Below, in pieces: positions 26,807 to 36,002 of a stretch of 64,000 bases of DNA (its first letter is position 1; each line of letters begins with the position of its first letter). The translations under genes and the position numbers were made by a program. This DNA comes from Pedobacter psychroterrae (GTDB taxonomy: Bacteria; Bacteroidota; Bacteroidia; Sphingobacteriales; Sphingobacteriaceae), in NCBI RefSeq assembly GCF_004331695.1, contig NZ_SJSL01000003.1, positions 62,001 through 126,000 of the forward strand. The letters run 5' to 3'. Under the pieces are notes generated by a model. The model ran no database searches. It was not told where the DNA came from and saw only the letters and a program-made list of their open reading frames with translations.

Positions 26807-27235
26807 ATGGATGCACTTCAGGTAATTAAGATCAGAAATAAAGAAGAATTAGACAAGGCATTTGCAGTTAGAAAGAAAGTATTTGTAGAGGAACAAAATT
26901 GTCCCCCTGAGCTGGAGTGGGAAAATGAAGAAGAATCCACACACTTCCTGGCGCTGCTAAACAATGAACCTTGTGGTGCATGCAGGTGGCGTAAAACTGA
27001 CAAAGGCCATAAACTGGAGCGTTTTGCCGTGCTAAAAGAATATAGGGGCAAAAGGATAGGGCAGGCTTTACTGGCCGCGGTATTGTCTGATCTGCCGTCA
27101 GATGCTACTTATATTTACCTGCATTCACAGGTAGATGCCATGCATTTGTATTCCAGGTTTGGTTTTGCTGCTGAAGGAGGGGAGTTTGAAGAAGCTGGCA
27201 TACAGCACTTCAAAATGGTAAAGACGCAGAACTAA
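26807..27235 (+). CDS. GNAT-family N-acetyltransferase
   Basis: 142 residues of a single GNAT domain. The N terminus IRNKEELDKAFAVRKKVFVEE and the acetyl-CoA loop FAVLKEYRGKRIGQALL (about residues 72-88) are typical of the ElaA/YjcF-type small acetyltransferases. Substrate unknown. It is convergent with the HMG-CoA lyase-like gene, with only 7 nt between the stops. Confidence 0.88.
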   Translation: MDALQVIKIRNKEELDKAFAVRKKVFVEEQNCPPELEWENEEESTHFLALLNNEPCGACRWRKTDKGHKLERFAVLKEYRGKRIGQALLAAVLSDLPSDATYIYLHSQVDAMHLYSRFGFAAEGGEFEEAGIQHFKMVKTQN

Positions 27236-27242
27236 GCTAAAC

Positions 27243-28103
27243 TTACAAAAATACTTTTTGTGAGAACCAGACAGCTTCCTGCCATTTCTCCATATTTAAG
27301 TTAAGTGGTTCGGCTTTAGCAGAAAGATAGCTGATCAGGTCTTCAGTGGCCATATTTCCGGTCAGGTCGTCTGCCGCCATCGGGCAACCGCCAAATCCTT
27401 TCAATGCGCTGTCAAACCTGCGGCAACCACATGCATATGCGGCTTCAATTTTTTCAAATCGCGTATCCGGAGTACTATGCAGGTGAAGCCCAATTTCTAT
27501 ATCACTAAACCTGTTGATCAATACAGGCATCAACTCCTTTATCTTTTCCGGAGTGGAAACCCCGGTAGTATCAGACAGCGCAAGTATTACCGCCCCTGCA
27601 CTTACCAGTTCATCCGCCCAGTGTGCTACAATCTCTGCATTCCAGGGATCTCCATAGGGATTTCCAAAGCCCATAGACAAATAGATCACCGCTTCTTTAT
27701 TCTTTTTATCGCAAATCTCCAGGAGCTGTTTTACGGTATCCATAGACTGTGCAATGCTGGAGTTCGTATTTCGCAGTTGGAAGGTCTCAGAGATAGAAAA
27801 AGGGAAGCCAAGGTAAGCAATCGCTTCGTGCGTACTGGCGGCTTGCGCACCCCTTAAATTGGCTACAATGGCCAATAGCTTAGAGACAGAACTGCCAAGA
27901 TCCAGTCTGGACAACACTTCACTGGTATCCTTCAGCTGCGGAATCGCTTTTTCAGAAACGAAACTCCCAAAATCTATGGTGTCAAAACCTACCTGCAGCA
28001 GGAGATTGATGTATTCAGCCTTAATTGCCGTAGGTATAAACTCATGGATGCCCTGCATGGCATCCCTTGGACATTCTATAAGCTTAATTGGCGTAGTGCT
28101 CAT
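27243..28103 (-). CDS. Hydroxymethylglutaryl-CoA lyase-like enzyme
   Basis: 286 residues from the ATG at 28103, giving the N terminus MSTTPIKLIECPRDAMQG. An in-frame ATG at 28148 lies inside the secDF terminator and is rejected. It is a DRE-TIM metallolyase-fold protein with ECPRDAMQG, ALSDTTGVSTP, the metal-binding GLHLHSTPD and the active-site loop ALKGFGGCPMA. HMG-CoA lyase cleaves HMG-CoA to acetyl-CoA and acetoacetate in leucine degradation. The leucine-type dehydrogenase at 8.7 kb would act earlier in that pathway, though the genes are far apart. Confidence 0.85.
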   Translation of the reverse strand: MSTTPIKLIECPRDAMQGIHEFIPTAIKAEYINLLLQVGFDTIDFGSFVSEKAIPQLKDTSEVLSRLDLGSSVSKLLAIVANLRGAQAASTHEAIAYLGFPFSISETFQLRNTNSSIAQSMDTVKQLLEICDKKNKEAVIYLSMGFGNPYGDPWNAEIVAHWADELVSAGAVILALSDTTGVSTPEKIKELMPVLINRFSDIEIGLHLHSTPDTRFEKIEAAYACGCRRFDSALKGFGGCPMAADDLTGNMATEDLISYLSAKAEPLNLNMEKWQEAVWFSQKVFL

Positions 28104-28142
28104 TTGATCTGGATATAAACTCAATAAACAAATATACACAAC

Positions 28143-28180
28143 AAACAAAAAGGCACCCTATGCAGGATGCCTTTTTGTTT
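28143..28180 (-). terminator. Strong terminator downstream of secDF
   Basis: A 16-pair stem with one C/A mismatch and a 6-nt loop, with T-rich flanks on both sides. It lies between the secDF stop and the lyase ATG on the minus strand and separates the two transcripts. Confidence 0.85.
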
Positions 28181-28199
28181 ATGTTTAAGCTAATTGTCT

Positions 28200-31145
28200 T
28201 TATTTATAAACCTGATCGTCTCTCTTGCGGGTAAACTCAACCACGAAAGGAGTAGCCACAAACAGTGAAGAATAAGTACCGAATATTACACCGATCAGCA
28301 TCGCGAATGAGAATCCTCTCAGGATGTCTCCACCGAAGAAGAACAATACCAATAAAGCAAGCATTACGCACAATCCTGTTACCACAGTACGGTTTAGTGT
28401 GCTGTTCAATGCATTGTTTACAATGGTTGGCATGTCCTCGTTTTTATGACGGCTCTGGCCAAGGTATTCCCTTACACGGTCAAATACAACCACCGTATCG
28501 TTCATCGAGTAACCCATTACTGTAAGGATGGCCGCGATAAACTGCTGGTCAATGTCCAGAGAGAATGGCAACCAGCCATTGAAGATAGAGAAGATCGACA
28601 ATAGTACCAGTACGTCATGCAATAGCGCAATCACAGCTGCCAGACCAAACTGAACGTTTCTAAAACGAATAACGATGTAAATAAATACCGCTACTATAGC
28701 CAGCAATACCGCATAGATGGCAGATGTTTTGATGTCACTGGCCATTGTTGGCCCGATTTTCTGCGCATCTTTAATCTGATAAGGATTGTTTAAGCTTTTT
28801 AGGCCCGCAGCAAGTTTAGCCTCTACCTGATCATCAATGTTTTCACCGTTCTGATCTATTAAATATGAAGTCGTGATCCTTACCTGATTGCCGATACCAA
28901 AAGTTTTTACCTCAGGAACCTGACCAAACTGGTCATCCAGTGCATCCCTTACTTCAATCGTATTAATGTCTTTTTCAAACTGAACCACATAAGCACGTCC
29001 ACCTTTGAAATCCACACCCAGGCTAAATCCTTTAGTGAAGATAGAGATGATACCGGCTAAAATGATGATAGAAGAGAAGATGTAAAACTTACGGCGACCG
29101 CTTACGAAGTTAAAGTTAGAGTCTTTAAAGATGTTGGCAGTAAAAGGAATTGAGAAGGAGATCTTACCGTCTTTTTTCAGCAATGATTCAAATACCAGTC
29201 GGGTAATGAAGATCGAAGTGAACAATGAAGTAATGATACCCAATACCAATGTAGTAGCAAAACCTTTGATTGGTCCTGTACCCAGGTAGAATAAAATAAT
29301 ACCTGTTATTAACGTAACAATGTTTGAGTCAATAATCGCAGAGTAAGCATTGCTATAACCATCAGCTATTGCCTGACGGATCGCTTTACCTGCGGCAAGT
29401 TCTTCCTTGATACGCTCATAGATCAGTACGTTGGCATCTACCGCCATACCTATGGTCAGTACCAGACCGGCTATACCAGGTAAGGTCCATACAGCACCCA
29501 AAGAGGTCATTGCACCGATCAGGAAGAATAAATTGGTAACTAAAGCAATGTTAGCTACCCAACCTGCTTTGCTATAATAGATCGCCATGAAAATCAATAC
29601 CACGATTAGACCCACAATAGAGGAGATCAGACCGCTGTTGATGGATTCCTGACCCAGGGTAGGACCCACTACATACTCACCTACAATGTGCGCAGGAACA
29701 GGTAGTTTACCAGCCTTTAATACGTTGGCCAAATCTTTAGTTTCCTCAGGTTTAAAGCTACCCGAAATAGAAGAAACTCCACCAGGAATTTCCCCGTTTA
29801 CATTTGGAGCAGAATATACCTGATCATCCAGTACGATAGCAATTGCACCTTTTTTAGCTGCAGCTTCGCCAGTCATTTTTTTCCATTTGGCAGCACCTTC
29901 ACCGGTCATGTACATGGTAACTTCCGGTTTGCCGTCCTGACCAAAGTCATCACGGGCATTGCTCACAGCGTCGCCGCCAAGATCAGGTTTGCCATCCAAT
30001 GAGGTTACTTTAATAGCATAGAGTTCAAATACTTTAGTGCCGTCCATTGGTTTCACGCCCCACATAAACTTATAAGTCTGAGGAATGATCGAAGCAATTT
30101 CAGGTCTTGCAAAGAAAGCATTTACTTTAGCAGTATCTTTTTGGGCTACCCAGCCTACTACAGCTCCCGGACGTAAACTTGTCTGTCCGTTTTCAGCCTG
30201 ATAGCTAGGGATATTTAAAACCGCAAACAGCGGGTTAGATTTAGAAAGCTCCTGATTTTGCAGACTGGTTGAATCCTTAGCGTCAGTCTTTTTCGCTAAG
30301 TTGGCCAACTTACTTCCGCTTTTAGCGGTAGTATCACCAGCAACAGCAGCTGTTGTATCTTTTACAGATTTTAAACTTGCAGCAAGTGTTTTGTTGATGT
30401 TTTCCATTACCGGATACACCTCTTCATTATTATATACATGCCAGAACTGCAATTCGGCAGAACCGGAAAGCAATTTACGGACACGCTGTTTTGCGCTTTC
30501 GTCCACACCCGGCAGCTCAATCAGGATACGGTTGGTACCTTCCTGTTTTTGCATATTCGGACTCACCACACCAAAACCATCTATACGGCTACGGATAATG
30601 ATGAATGAACGGTCAATCGCACTGCTTGCTTCTGTAGTAAGGAAAGATTTTACTTCAGAGTTAGTCGCGTTTGGCTTTAAAACTGCAGCATTGTCCTGGT
30701 TAGAGAACAAATCGGCAAGTTTTCCGTTAGGATTTAATTTTTCATATTCACTTACAAAAACAGATATAAAATCCCTTCCGCCGACACTGGTCTGCGTTTG
30801 GGCATTTTTTACCGCCTGGTTAAAGTTAGCATCGTCCGAATCATTGGCTAATGATTTCACCAGATTAGCTAGTGAGATCTCCATTGTAACGTTCATTCCA
30901 CCTTTAAGGTCCAGACCAAGGTTGATCTCTTTTTCTTTACAGAATTGGTAGTTAAATCCAAAAAGCGGATAAACCGGAACTGTTGCCATAGAGTCTAAAT
31001 AAGCTTTTTCCTTATTTACATCTCCTTTAGCATAAGCTTTTGCGTCTTTTTCAACCTTAGAAGTTACGAAGTTGAAAGAGAGAGAATACACACAGACAAT
31101 ACATAATAGTATTGCCATAAATTTTATAAAACCTTTACCCTGCAT
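28200..31145 (-). CDS. secDF: Fused protein-export protein SecDF
   Basis: 981 residues, a single-chain SecD-SecF fusion as is normal in Bacteroidota. The SecD half (1 to about 640) has the first helix, INLGLDLKGGMNVTMEI, a large periplasmic domain and a block of helices with GMAVDANVLIYERIKEEL. The SecF half (about 670-981) has FSLGVDFKGGRAYVVQF and YSMNDTVVVFDRVREYL. SecDF uses the proton gradient to help pull proteins across the SecYEG channel. A low-complexity Ala/Lys/Ser stretch at about 255-300 in the periplasmic part is an insertion. yajC is elsewhere in this window. Confidence 0.96.
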   Translation of the reverse strand: MQGKGFIKFMAILLCIVCVYSLSFNFVTSKVEKDAKAYAKGDVNKEKAYLDSMATVPVYPLFGFNYQFCKEKEINLGLDLKGGMNVTMEISLANLVKSLANDSDDANFNQAVKNAQTQTSVGGRDFISVFVSEYEKLNPNGKLADLFSNQDNAAVLKPNATNSEVKSFLTTEASSAIDRSFIIIRSRIDGFGVVSPNMQKQEGTNRILIELPGVDESAKQRVRKLLSGSAELQFWHVYNNEEVYPVMENINKTLAASLKSVKDTTAAVAGDTTAKSGSKLANLAKKTDAKDSTSLQNQELSKSNPLFAVLNIPSYQAENGQTSLRPGAVVGWVAQKDTAKVNAFFARPEIASIIPQTYKFMWGVKPMDGTKVFELYAIKVTSLDGKPDLGGDAVSNARDDFGQDGKPEVTMYMTGEGAAKWKKMTGEAAAKKGAIAIVLDDQVYSAPNVNGEIPGGVSSISGSFKPEETKDLANVLKAGKLPVPAHIVGEYVVGPTLGQESINSGLISSIVGLIVVLIFMAIYYSKAGWVANIALVTNLFFLIGAMTSLGAVWTLPGIAGLVLTIGMAVDANVLIYERIKEELAAGKAIRQAIADGYSNAYSAIIDSNIVTLITGIILFYLGTGPIKGFATTLVLGIITSLFTSIFITRLVFESLLKKDGKISFSIPFTANIFKDSNFNFVSGRRKFYIFSSIIILAGIISIFTKGFSLGVDFKGGRAYVVQFEKDINTIEVRDALDDQFGQVPEVKTFGIGNQVRITTSYLIDQNGENIDDQVEAKLAAGLKSLNNPYQIKDAQKIGPTMASDIKTSAIYAVLLAIVAVFIYIVIRFRNVQFGLAAVIALLHDVLVLLSIFSIFNGWLPFSLDIDQQFIAAILTVMGYSMNDTVVVFDRVREYLGQSRHKNEDMPTIVNNALNSTLNRTVVTGLCVMLALLVLFFFGGDILRGFSFAMLIGVIFGTYSSLFVATPFVVEFTRKRDDQVYK

Positions 31146-31194
31146 CTGTTTGTAATTATTAATCTATATGCTATATCTTTTTTTAACAAGTCGG

Positions 31195-31202
31195 CAAATC
31201 TA
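31195..31202 (-). promoter_or_regulatory. Candidate -7 promoter box of secDF
   Basis: Read on the minus strand this is TAGATTTG, an exact TAnnTTTG match, 49 nt before the secDF ATG. Confidence 0.4.
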
Positions 31203-31278
31203 ATTATTTTTTTAATTAATAGACCACGTTATGAAATTTTTATTATGGCGCTGCCAAACTAATGGGGTGCTCAAGTGT

Positions 31279-31764
31279 TTATCGGCGTTCAAGTGTTGAA
31301 AATGTAAAGCCAAGGTTGTTTTTTTCATCCGGCTGGTGACTTTCAGAAGCAGTTTCCTTCCAGATATTTTCATCGATCTGAGGGAAAAAAGTATCGGCTT
31401 CAAAACTTTCATGTACCACTGTCAGGTAGATCCTGCCCGTATGCGGCATAGCCTGTCTGTAGATCTCCGCACCCCCTACGATAAACACTTCCTGCTCTTC
31501 AGCGCAAAGCTGCAAAGCGGAGTCCAGGTCATTCACCACTTCCACCCCATCTATGCTAAGTTCCCTGTTTCTCGTGATCACGATATTGCGCCTGTTGGGC
31601 AGCGGTTTACCTACCGAATCAAAGGTCTTGCGCCCCATGATTACGGTGTGCCCGCTGGTGATGGTTTTAAAGTGCTTCAGATCCTTGGGAAGGTACCATA
31701 ATAACTGATTGTCTTTTCCTATAGCATTGTTTTCGGCGATGGCCACTACCATGGAAACCATCAT
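31279..31764 (-). CDS. folA: Dihydrofolate reductase
   Basis: 161 residues, usual length. [20 protein letters not shown], the acidic/hydrophobic [10 protein letters not shown], the NADPH-binding [20 protein letters not shown] and the late [10 protein letters not shown] are all DHFR signatures. It reduces dihydrofolate to tetrahydrofolate and so restores the folate used by thymidylate synthase. The start overlaps the thyA stop by 4 nt, so the two are co-translated. Confidence 0.96.
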   Translation of the reverse strand: MMVSMVVAIAENNAIGKDNQLLWYLPKDLKHFKTITSGHTVIMGRKTFDSVGKPLPNRRNIVITRNRELSIDGVEVVNDLDSALQLCAEEQEVFIVGGAEIYRQAMPHTGRIYLTVVHESFEADTFFPQIDENIWKETASESHQPDEKNNLGFTFSTLERR

Positions 31765-32555
31765 ACTGCTACTGCTCCTTTAATGTGCGGGTGCGGATCG
31801 TAGCCCTTCAGTGTGAAATCTTCAAATTTGAAGTCGAATATATCTTTCACCTCCGGGTTGATCTCCATCACCGGCAATGCTTTTGGCTCACGGCTCAACT
31901 GCAGTTTGGCCTGTTCGATGTGGTTGTTGTACAAATGCGCATCGCCAAGCGTGTGGACAAAATCACCGTATTGCAAACCGCATACCTGCGCTACCATCAT
32001 GGTCAGCAAGGCATAAGAGGCAATGTTGAAAGGCACCCCCAAAAATATATCTGCACTTCTTTGGTACAGCTGACAGCTTAGCTTGCCATCGGCTACATAA
32101 AACTGAAAAAAGGCGTGACAAGGCGGCAAGGCCATGTTGTCCACTTCCGCTACATTCCATGCCGATACAATGATCCTTCTTGAATCCGGATTGTTTTTGA
32201 TAGTATTTATGATCTTTTCGATCTGGTCTATGTGCCCGCCATCAGGCGTAGGCCATGAGCGCCATTGCGAGCCATATACCGGCCCCAGATCGCCATTTTC
32301 ATCCGCCCATTCATCCCAGATCTTTACCCCATTGTCTTTCAGGTACTTGATGTTGGTATCCCCGCTCAGGAACCAGATCAGTTCATGGATGATAGATTTA
32401 AGGTGCAGTTTTTTGGTAGTTACCATTGGAAAACCTTTTTGCAAATCAAACCGCATCTGGTAGCCAAATACGCTGATGGTGCCAGTACCTGTGCGGTCAT
32501 GTTTTTGTGTGCCCTCGTCCAGCACATGCTGCATTAAATCTAAATATTGCTTCAT
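31761..32555 (-). CDS. thyA: Thymidylate synthase
   Basis: 264 residues, the same as E. coli ThyA. The nucleophile is C146 in [12 protein letters not shown], followed by [20 protein letters not shown]. It methylates dUMP to dTMP with methylene-tetrahydrofolate. First gene of a thyA-folA operon with overlapping ends. Confidence 0.97.
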   Translation of the reverse strand: MKQYLDLMQHVLDEGTQKHDRTGTGTISVFGYQMRFDLQKGFPMVTTKKLHLKSIIHELIWFLSGDTNIKYLKDNGVKIWDEWADENGDLGPVYGSQWRSWPTPDGGHIDQIEKIINTIKNNPDSRRIIVSAWNVAEVDNMALPPCHAFFQFYVADGKLSCQLYQRSADIFLGVPFNIASYALLTMMVAQVCGLQYGDFVHTLGDAHLYNNHIEQAKLQLSREPKALPVMEINPEVKDIFDFKFEDFTLKGYDPHPHIKGAVAV

Positions 32556-32635
32556 CTGTTTGTCTCTTTTCTCCGTGTCGCCAGATTAAGCCTTTTTTGT
32601 CAAAGGTTTCATCCGATTCTAACAGACTGCTAATA

Positions 32636-32667
32636 TAAAGGTATCCTTTCAATTTTTTCTGATCAAA
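32636..32667 (-). promoter_or_regulatory. Candidate promoter of thyA-folA
   Basis: On the minus strand TTTG (32664-32667) is followed after 20 nt by TACCTTTA (32636-32643), one base off TAnnTTTG, about 80 nt before the thyA start. Confidence 0.35.
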
Positions 32668-32682
32668 TCGCTTTTGTGGATA

Positions 32683-32847
32683 TTAGGTGAGGGTCATGGT
32701 GTCTACATATACGCTGTCGCTGATGCTTTTCCTGTCATCGGCAATCATGGCGATATAAAGATGCAGTTCCGTGTTTTTGAAGTACACAGGTAGTTCAAGG
32801 ATATCAGACATTTGGAAAATACTAGTTTTCCCCAGTACTAAACGACG
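32683..32847 (-). pseudogene. C-terminal remnant resembling DUF6266
   Basis: The minus strand holds a short open frame of about 54 codons ending at 32683, blocked upstream by a TAA. It reads KTSIFQMSDILELPVYFKN and then ELHLYIAMIADDRKSISDSV before the stop. The VYFKN / LYIAMIADDRK / ISDSVYV run resembles the end of DUF6266 proteins of Bacteroidota. There is no N-terminal part in any frame nearby, so it looks like a decayed gene. Family recognition is from memory. Confidence 0.45.
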
Positions 32848-32884
32848 TTAAACTCTGATTAAATTACCGGCTAAGCTGTTTTCT

Positions 32885-33214
32885 GTGAACCAAAAGCCGG
32901 TGTTATCAGATACGACTAACACCAGGGCTAGCATGCCTGTTGATCAGATTTTTTCGCATGCCACTTCGGATGAGCCAACGGCCGATTATTATTATTTTAC
33001 CTTACCTGTTAGTACTGAAGGCACTGCTAATATTTCTGCTTACTTCAGCACTGTAAGTTTTTATGACCGGCAGCCTCGAAAGTATGACCGCTATTCAGGT
33101 AAACTATTAGTTGCAGGCGAACGGTCCTCTTCTCTGAGTGCTTCTGATCAGTTAAATCGATCAACTACGACATACATACCGGCACCGCGCTGGGTTTACC
33201 TGGGAAAATACTAG
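32885..33214 (+). CDS. Unrecognised open frame, possible gene remnant
   Basis: A 109-codon frame with a GTG start (frame open back to 32852). The product is rich in Ser, Thr and Tyr, has no signal peptide and no family I recognise. It lies between a decayed DUF6266-like fragment and the TonB receptor, so it may be debris from an earlier gene instead of an active one. Confidence 0.25.
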   Translation: MNQKPVLSDTTNTRASMPVDQIFSHATSDEPTADYYYFTLPVSTEGTANISAYFSTVSFYDRQPRKYDRYSGKLLVAGERSSSLSASDQLNRSTTTYIPAPRWVYLGKY

Positions 33215-33318
33215 GTTTTTTGGCAGGATTAATTGCGGTGTGAAAAAGAACAGACAGTTACCACAGGGTCAGTATTGAGAAACTAGAAGCAATGGATGAA
33301 ATAGCAAGAATCAGTTTT

Positions 33319-33341
33319 TTATCTGGAATCATTCCAGATAA
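33319..33341 (+). promoter_or_regulatory. Perfect palindromic operator before the TonB receptor
   Basis: An 11-1-11 inverted repeat with half-site TTATCTGGAAT around a central C and no mismatch. The inner AATCATT and the 9-1-9 geometry resemble a Fur-family box. It directly precedes a TTG and, 13 nt further, TATATTCG (33357-33364), a plausible promoter with TSS near 33371. A bound repressor would sit on the -33 region. The GntR protein encoded downstream or a Fur/Zur homologue could bind it. Confidence 0.65.
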
Positions 33342-33386
33342 TTGAGGGTAATTTTTTATATTCGTCACAACCAAAATTAACCTTTA

Positions 33387-35570
33387 ATGAAACAAACTTG
33401 GATCTTCGCACTTACAATAATTACCAGCATCCCTGTATTTGCGCAAAACACCACTACAGAAGAACCAAAAAAGCTGATGGAAGTTAACATTAACCGAATC
33501 AGCCGGCAGCGTGAAATAAGGCGGTTGGATTCTGTTTCCGGTACGTACATTTTCTCCGGAAAGAAAAGTGAGGTCATCGACCTGACCAATAAAGATGTAG
33601 GTTTGGCCGAAAAATACGGTCGCCAGGTCTTTTCCAAAATACCAGGTATTTTTGTATATGATATGGACGGTACAGGTAACCAGACAAATATCTCGACACG
33701 TGGTCTGGATCCGCACCGCGGATGGGAGTTCAATATTCGAAAAGACGGAATCCTCACCAATTCTGATATGTATGGTTATCCGGCCAGTCATTATAACATC
33801 CCTCTGGAAGCAGTTGAACGTATTGAACTGGTTCGTGGTACGGGTTCTCTTCAATATGGCGGACAGTTTGGCGGAATGCTCAATTATGTGAGTAAGAAGC
33901 CCGACTCTTCCCAACTTTCATTTCAAAGTGTTAATACGGTTGGTTCGTATGGTCTCCTGAGTACATTCAATTCCCTCAGCGGTACCAAAGGCAAATTTAA
34001 ATACTACGCATGGTTCAATAAGAAGGCAAGCAGCGGTTATAGAAAGAACAGCGATTCTAAATACGGTGCGCAAAATATCTCCTTGTTTTATGAGTTTACT
34101 CCAAACCTGGAATTTAAAGCGGAATGGACAAGATCCGATTATGTCACCCACTTGGCAGGGCAACTGACAGACCAGATGTTCAAAGACGATCCACGTTCAT
34201 CCACCCGGTCACGCAATTATTATAACCCGGATATCAATGTTCCATCTATTACACTCGACTGGAAGGCAGGCGAGAACACACAACTGAAATTTACTTCATC
34301 CGCAGTAATTGGTGCACGTAATAGTGTATTATTTGACAAGCTGGTCAATGTAGTTGATGCTATAGACCCGGTAAACCTTCAGTATGCAAACAGGCAAGTT
34401 GATGTCGACCACTTTAATAGTTACACCAGCGAACTGCGGTTGTTGCACTCTTACCGGTTTTTGGGCCAGATCAGCAACCTGACTGCTGGTATTCAGTACA
34501 TGAACAATGACCTGCATCGTCAGCAATTGGGCAAAGGGACAACCGGAGCAGATTTTGACCTTTCACTGGTCACGCCTGGCTGGGGCAGGGACATGCACCT
34601 CAAGACCAGCAATGTGGCTTTATTTGCTGAGAACAGATGGGTCGTGTCGCCTAAATTCTCTGTAAATGCTGGATTACGTGTTGAAGCAGGAGAAACAAAT
34701 ATGACTGGGGTCATCAACAATTATCCTACTGAGGACATCCCAAATACCATCAAACACGAATATCCCCTGTTTGGTGCCGGCGCCCAATATGAACTGAATA
34801 AAACGATGAACTTATATGCAGGATGGTCACAGGCCTACCGGCCGGTCATCTTTAAGGATATTGTTCCGGGTTCGATATTTGAGATAGTCGATAAAAAGCT
34901 GAAAGATGCGAAAGGTTATAACCTTGAAGGTGGTTTTAGGGGTAACTGGAAATTCCTGAATTGGGATGTAAGTTATTTCCAGTTGCAGTACAATAATCGT
35001 CTGGGCACTGTTTCACAAACTGATGGAGATAACCAGGAAACTATCTATCGTACTAATATCGGTGATTCTAAAACCAGAGGAGTGGAGATCTTCATTCAGG
35101 CGGCATTTCCGTTAGGGAAAATGACCAGCCTCTCTTTATTTACTGCCACCGCATATATGGATGCACAATATCAGAAAGCGAGCATTAGAGATGCCAATGC
35201 CAAAAGTACTGTTTCCGTTGATGGTAACAAAGTGGAGAGTGTGCCGGAGTGGACATCGAGAAATGGTGCAACACTGAAAATTAAGCATAACAGTCTGAGC
35301 ATCCTGCACAGCTATACCGCCAAATCATTTGCTGATGCATTAAATGCTGTAATGCCAAATGCAACTGGTTCTGTTGGTATTGTGCCTTCCTATAATCTGT
35401 TTGATATGAATGCCAGCATAGCAATGACCGGCTATTTACGTATCGGACTAAATGTGGGTAATGTATTTGATAAAGAATATTTTACGAAACGTCCTCAGTT
35501 CTATCCGGGGCCCGGTATTTGGCCGTCCGACGGCAGAATGTATTCGACCTCCGTATCGCTGAGTTTGTAG
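33387..35570 (+). CDS. TonB-dependent outer-membrane receptor (FecA-like)
   Basis: 727 residues: signal peptide (cleavage near VFAQ, residue 20), plug domain (about 60-175, with ISTRGLDPHRGWEFNIRKDG and ELVRGTGSLQYGGQFGGMLN) and a beta-barrel ending in SVSLSL. It lacks the SusC-type N-terminal carboxypeptidase-like domain, so it is a metal- or siderophore-type receptor of the FecA group, not a glycan SusC. It imports its ligand using TonB energy. A palindromic operator lies just upstream and a small GntR regulator follows after 94 nt, which suggests regulated uptake of an iron complex or similar nutrient. Confidence 0.9.
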   Translation: MKQTWIFALTIITSIPVFAQNTTTEEPKKLMEVNINRISRQREIRRLDSVSGTYIFSGKKSEVIDLTNKDVGLAEKYGRQVFSKIPGIFVYDMDGTGNQTNISTRGLDPHRGWEFNIRKDGILTNSDMYGYPASHYNIPLEAVERIELVRGTGSLQYGGQFGGMLNYVSKKPDSSQLSFQSVNTVGSYGLLSTFNSLSGTKGKFKYYAWFNKKASSGYRKNSDSKYGAQNISLFYEFTPNLEFKAEWTRSDYVTHLAGQLTDQMFKDDPRSSTRSRNYYNPDINVPSITLDWKAGENTQLKFTSSAVIGARNSVLFDKLVNVVDAIDPVNLQYANRQVDVDHFNSYTSELRLLHSYRFLGQISNLTAGIQYMNNDLHRQQLGKGTTGADFDLSLVTPGWGRDMHLKTSNVALFAENRWVVSPKFSVNAGLRVEAGETNMTGVINNYPTEDIPNTIKHEYPLFGAGAQYELNKTMNLYAGWSQAYRPVIFKDIVPGSIFEIVDKKLKDAKGYNLEGGFRGNWKFLNWDVSYFQLQYNNRLGTVSQTDGDNQETIYRTNIGDSKTRGVEIFIQAAFPLGKMTSLSLFTATAYMDAQYQKASIRDANAKSTVSVDGNKVESVPEWTSRNGATLKIKHNSLSILHSYTAKSFADALNAVMPNATGSVGIVPSYNLFDMNASIAMTGYLRIGLNVGNVFDKEYFTKRPQFYPGPGIWPSDGRMYSTSVSLSL

Positions 35571-35664
35571 GCTGATTTTATATTTAAGCATTTTTGTAAA
35601 TTAAACGCTATATTGAATTGCAGCTGCTTGCTGTTGTCTCAGAATTGTTTTATAAATTTGGTCT

Positions 35665-35982
35665 GTGAATAATTTAGATAACGAAATTGAATCCAAAAGG
35701 GAACCTGAACTGCCTATTTACCGCAAACTGGCTTTGTCTCTGGCCACTGACATTAAAGCTGGCATGTATAAAATAGGGGCTTTGATTCCTTCAATAGGAG
35801 AAAGCTCAAAACTACATGGGCTTTCGATACCAACTATAGCTGCTGCATATGACCTTTTAAAAAAGCATGGTATTATTGGCCTGAATGTCAGTAACAGATA
35901 TGCGGTAAAAAGCAAGAATTTGGAACGGTTTTTAGCTGAAGAGCTTAAAATGACCAGACAAGCCCGGTCTCAAAGCAAGTAG
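35665..35982 (+). CDS. Short GntR-family winged-helix regulator
   Basis: 105 residues, GTG start. The winged helix covers about residues 17-80: LPIYRKLALSLATDIKAG, the helix-turn-helix around LIPSIGESSKLHGLSIPTIA and AYDLLKKHGIIG. There is no C-terminal ligand-binding domain, as in the small GntR/YtrA-like proteins of Bacteroidota. It follows the TonB receptor in the same direction and may control it. The convergent sensor kinase ends 21 nt away. Confidence 0.8.
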   Translation: MNNLDNEIESKREPELPIYRKLALSLATDIKAGMYKIGALIPSIGESSKLHGLSIPTIAAAYDLLKKHGIIGLNVSNRYAVKSKNLERFLAEELKMTRQARSQSK

Positions 35983-36002
35983 ATCTGCATTATATTATAA
36001 GG

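Noticed and set aside
28104..28148. Earlier start of the HMG-CoA lyase-like gene
   Set aside because: It falls inside the strong secDF terminator, and the family N terminus starts at 28103.
30301..30951. 216-codon plus-strand frame
   Set aside because: Antisense to the SecD half of SecDF.
33384..33914. 176-codon minus-strand frame
   Set aside because: Antisense to the N-terminal part of the TonB receptor, where plug-domain motifs are unmistakable.
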